Origin: Lachnoanaerobaculum sanguinis | Lineage (GTDB): Bacteria > Bacillota > Clostridia > Lachnospirales > Lachnospiraceae | Direction of reading: 5' to 3' | Length of the DNA: 64,000 nucleotides | Assembly (NCBI RefSeq): GCF_033242365.1 | Contig: NZ_BTHK01000014.1 | Coordinates: 8,894-72,893 of the forward strand | Shown: one piece after another, positions 61,888 through 64,000 of the stretch | How positions within the stretch are numbered: position 1 is the first letter of the stretch | Layout of the letters: the number at the start of each line of letters is the position of its first letter | Position numbers and translations under genes: made by a program | The notes under the pieces: generated by a model | The model's input: the letters and a program-made list of their open reading frames with translations, nothing else | The model's database searches: none | What the model was told of the DNA's origin: nothing

Positions 61888-62994
61888 CTATCTTGGACGC
61901 CTACATTCTCTTCCTACAAGAGGTAAGAATGATGAATGAGGCTCTGTCTGATACCAATATGCTACACTTGCAACATCATCCTGTCTTTCAAAAAGACCTC
62001 CATGTCCAACACCGATTTGCTGTATAGTAACCTTTAAATCTTCATCAAAGCATATAGGATCCTGTATATGCCACCTATAGAACCCTCTCATCGGTAAGCA
62101 ATCATCATTGTGATAATCATTATGAATCAATTCATCATGTGATGAATAGTACGGATATCCCAAATATGATGTACTATAATTTTGCTCAACTGTTTTTCCA
62201 TTTATCTGTTTTGCAAAACTCCATGAACCTCCAAAATAATCTTCAGTTCCTGTACCGCAAATTGTAGGATATTCTATATCTCCGTCTATGTAAAATTTTA
62301 CTTCTCCTTCTCCCCACCAGTACCTTTCCAATGTGGTCAATGCAATATATGTCCCGATATAATGTCCCTTTCCTTTTACATTGTCCAATATTACATAATC
62401 TTTACCTAAAGTTGTAACTCTTTCTCTTCTCCACTGAGCATGAAAATAAGCTATATCGTTAGGAAGATTATCTACAACACAATAATCAATCTGATAGAAA
62501 AATGCCGGTATCGGATTTGGATGCTGGTTTTCCAAAGTTATTCTTGCTCTTTTATTAAAAGGCATTTGAAAATAACTGTTCATTCCTCTATTTGGTACTA
62601 CAACAATCGGCATTGAATTCACTACACATTCCCTTGCAAATCCACAACAAAAGAAATCTCCAAGTGGACTCTCTACAGAAGGAGTTTCCTCATCGTCCCA
62701 ATATATCCTTATAATCAGATCACTTAAAACAAAACAATCTGCTTCTGTTGTTTTATTTGTAACCGTAATCCATATGTGATTTATTATACCCGGTCCCTCT
62801 ATATCGGCAAGTGTTACAGTTTCTCCACTCGGTATATCTTTTAAACAAGGACTTCCTTTTCTTGAAGGCCCCAGATTGCTTGATGCCATCCCGCCTTTAC
62901 CTTTTTCTCCTGTAGGATTTTCTGCATTTACAGCTCTACTTTTTCTGTTTTTTAAAATTGCTAAATTTCCTAAACTTCCGTATAAATCATACAT
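61888..62994 (-). CDS. DUF2961 / GH172-type glycoside hydrolase
   Basis: 368 aa, no signal peptide. The family pattern is clear: GGMASSNLGPSRKGSPCLKD, IEGPGIINHIWITVTNKTTE, ESPLGDFFCCGFARECVVNS, MPFNKRARITLENQHPNPIP, PTICGTGTEDYFGGSWSFAK and FYRWHIQDPICFDEDLKVTI. GH172 members include a difructose dianhydride I synthase/hydrolase and arabinofuranosidases. The enzyme is cytoplasmic, so it should act on an imported oligosaccharide brought in by the adjacent ABC system. It is intact. Confidence 0.88.
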   Translation of the reverse strand: MYDLYGSLGNLAILKNRKSRAVNAENPTGEKGKGGMASSNLGPSRKGSPCLKDIPSGETVTLADIEGPGIINHIWITVTNKTTEADCFVLSDLIIRIYWDDEETPSVESPLGDFFCCGFARECVVNSMPIVVVPNRGMNSYFQMPFNKRARITLENQHPNPIPAFFYQIDYCVVDNLPNDIAYFHAQWRRERVTTLGKDYVILDNVKGKGHYIGTYIALTTLERYWWGEGEVKFYIDGDIEYPTICGTGTEDYFGGSWSFAKQINGKTVEQNYSTSYLGYPYYSSHDELIHNDYHNDDCLPMRGFYRWHIQDPICFDEDLKVTIQQIGVGHGGLFERQDDVASVAYWYQTEPHSSFLPLVGRECRRPR

Positions 62995-63015
62995 AAACTT
63001 AACTCCCTATCTAAA

Positions 63016-63869
63016 TTAAGATTTAACACCACCTGCCATAATTCCATCCATTATCTGCTTTTCAAAAACAGCAACAAATAATATTATCGGTAAAAGTATT
63101 ATCCATCCCATTGCACTGACTAAATCCCATGGTACACCATACATATTATCTCTTAAAGGAAGTTGAACTATCGCTACAGATAAAACCTGTATTCCGTTTG
63201 AATAATATAAAGGTGTAAAAAAATTGTTTAAACAATTTATAAAATTAATAATGCACACTGTGGCAATAGCAGGTTTCATCAAAGGCAATATTATATAAAA
63301 TAAAATCTGTATAAAATTTGCTCCATCTATAGCAGCAGCCTCTTCCAGTGAAACAGGTATTTTACCGACGAAATTGTTTAATATCAAAACTGTAAACGGA
63401 ATAACCGAACTTACATATAGTATTATCAAACCTTGATATGTATCGAACAATCCAACCTTTTTCATAAATTCATATAAAGGCCTTGCAGTAACCACCTCAG
63501 GTATAAGTAAAGTTGCAAGAATAAATGCAAACGCTACACTTATCCATTTTGAATTAAACCTTGAAAATCCATAAGCTGCCATTGTACATAATATTGTGCT
63601 TATTATTAATGTACTTCCTACTATTATTACTGTATTTCCTATTTTACTTAACAACCCTACATTTTCAATAAGAAATTTATAACTGTCAAGTGTCGGATTA
63701 TTTGGCAAATAATCTATAGGCTTCTTAAATAATCTCCTGCAGGAGTAATTGATGATATAAAAATCCAATATACAGGAAATAAGATAAGAAATGCAACCAC
63801 TATAAATAATAACCATCTGCTTATAGATATACATTTTTTATATATTTTATATTTAGTATTACTACTCAT
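63016..63869 (-). pseudogene. Sugar ABC transporter permease (MalG type), frameshifted
   Basis: Starts at ATG 63869 (GGAGA upstream) with SRWLLFIVVAFLILFPVYWI, the first helix. The frame breaks near 63722: SSITPAGD is followed by a stop in that frame, whereas LFKKPIDYLPNNPTLDSYKF continues one frame over, as in MalG-type permeases (SLTPSGELFRxPxxxxP). One base is missing, or it is a sequencing error. The rest is intact, with six helices in all and the ATPase-contact loop EEAAAIDGANFIQILFYIIL. If real, the importer is disabled. Confidence 0.82.
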
Positions 63870-63882
63870 ATTAATCTCCATT

Positions 63883-63899
63883 CCGCGGTCAAGCCGCGG
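63883..63899. repeat. GC-rich short inverted repeat
   Basis: CCGCGG (63883-63888), TCAAG, CCGCGG (63894-63899) stand out in very A+T-rich DNA. It lies 14 bases upstream of the permease start, where a second permease gene would be expected. It may mark a small inserted repeat. Confidence 0.6.
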
Positions 63900-64000
63900 C
63901 ACAAATAGTAATGAAAGTATTTTACATCTCAACTCTGTGATTTAAAATAGATAACAAGAAGCTATACTACAAAGCACGTGAGGAGAAGTTGTAAAAACTT
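63900..64000. other. Window-end stretch without a recognised gene
   Basis: About 100 bases between the GC-rich repeat and the window edge. A partner permease gene is expected here from ABC operon order, but no family-like sequence is visible on the minus strand. Confidence 0.5.

Noticed and set aside
1..64000. tRNA genes, rRNA genes or CRISPR arrays
   Set aside because: No cloverleaf with a T-loop GTTCGA context, no rRNA sequence and no regularly spaced repeats were found by eye; a covariance-model scan would be needed to exclude a missed tRNA.

Overview
The window looks like chromosome from a low-G+C anaerobic Firmicute, most probably a member of the Lachnospiraceae. Supporting signs are the A+T-rich base composition, the large Bacillus/Clostridium-type SRP RNA with an Alu domain, a class II GalT, a CIRCE-like box in front of groESL, and several proteins (the 122-aa product at 1559-1927, the 148-aa anchored protein at 30467-30913, the TIR-WD40 protein) that I recall as typical of that family. 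Genus is not determined. Most genes are on the minus strand.

Layout. 1-11.1 kb is a housekeeping run on the minus strand: dusB, a GtrA-like gene, a conserved hypothetical, pfkA, the SRP RNA gene ffs with its own promoter and terminator, mfd, pth, a GH32 fructosidase, and a telA/xpaC-like pair. 11.3-18.0 kb on the plus strand holds a TetR-family gene with a doubled operator, a PEP-synthase/rifampicin-phosphotransferase-like enzyme, a MATE exporter and a two-component system: a drug or stress-response module. 18.0-24.5 kb is a scar region: an Rpn/PD-(D/E)XK nuclease gene is split into two halves 5.6 kb apart, and the DNA between them holds an IS66-family element with a nonsense mutation in tnpB, a PadR-controlled three-domain flavoprotein, and a frameshifted and truncated radical-SAM maturase. 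24.6-28.9 kb is a surface polysaccharide cluster. 29-31 kb holds two small hydrolases and an anchored protein.

31-36 kb holds the most interesting pair: a TIR-transmembrane-WD40 protein encoded 2 nt downstream of a membrane protein with two TrkA-N/RCK-like domains and a C-terminal RyR domain. The TIR keeps the putative NADase glutamate; the channel-like partner lacks a canonical potassium selectivity filter. This is a candidate nucleotide-signal-gated membrane effector system. 36-40.5 kb holds galT, a split chromate transporter, an aldo/keto reductase and a YoaK-type membrane protein.

40.5-49.9 kb is an array of seven paralogous lipoprotein genes carrying one, one, one, one, three, three and two copies (12 in all) of an unrecognised domain of about 160-190 residues, with an SseB-like gene among them and an exact 52-bp intergenic repeat. 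50-54.6 kb holds groEL, groES, an NSS transporter and a MerR-family regulator with a 19-bp promoter spacer. 54.7-57.6 kb holds a lone OLD-like ATPase-TOPRIM gene followed by about 900 bp of apparently non-coding DNA. 57.6-60.6 kb holds VanZ-RDD, PAQR/hemolysin III and a cell-wall-binding protein with a transglutaminase-like domain that has lost its cysteine. 60.6-64 kb is a sugar ABC importer with a GH172-type (DUF2961) enzyme and a frameshifted permease. No rRNA, tRNA or CRISPR array was seen.
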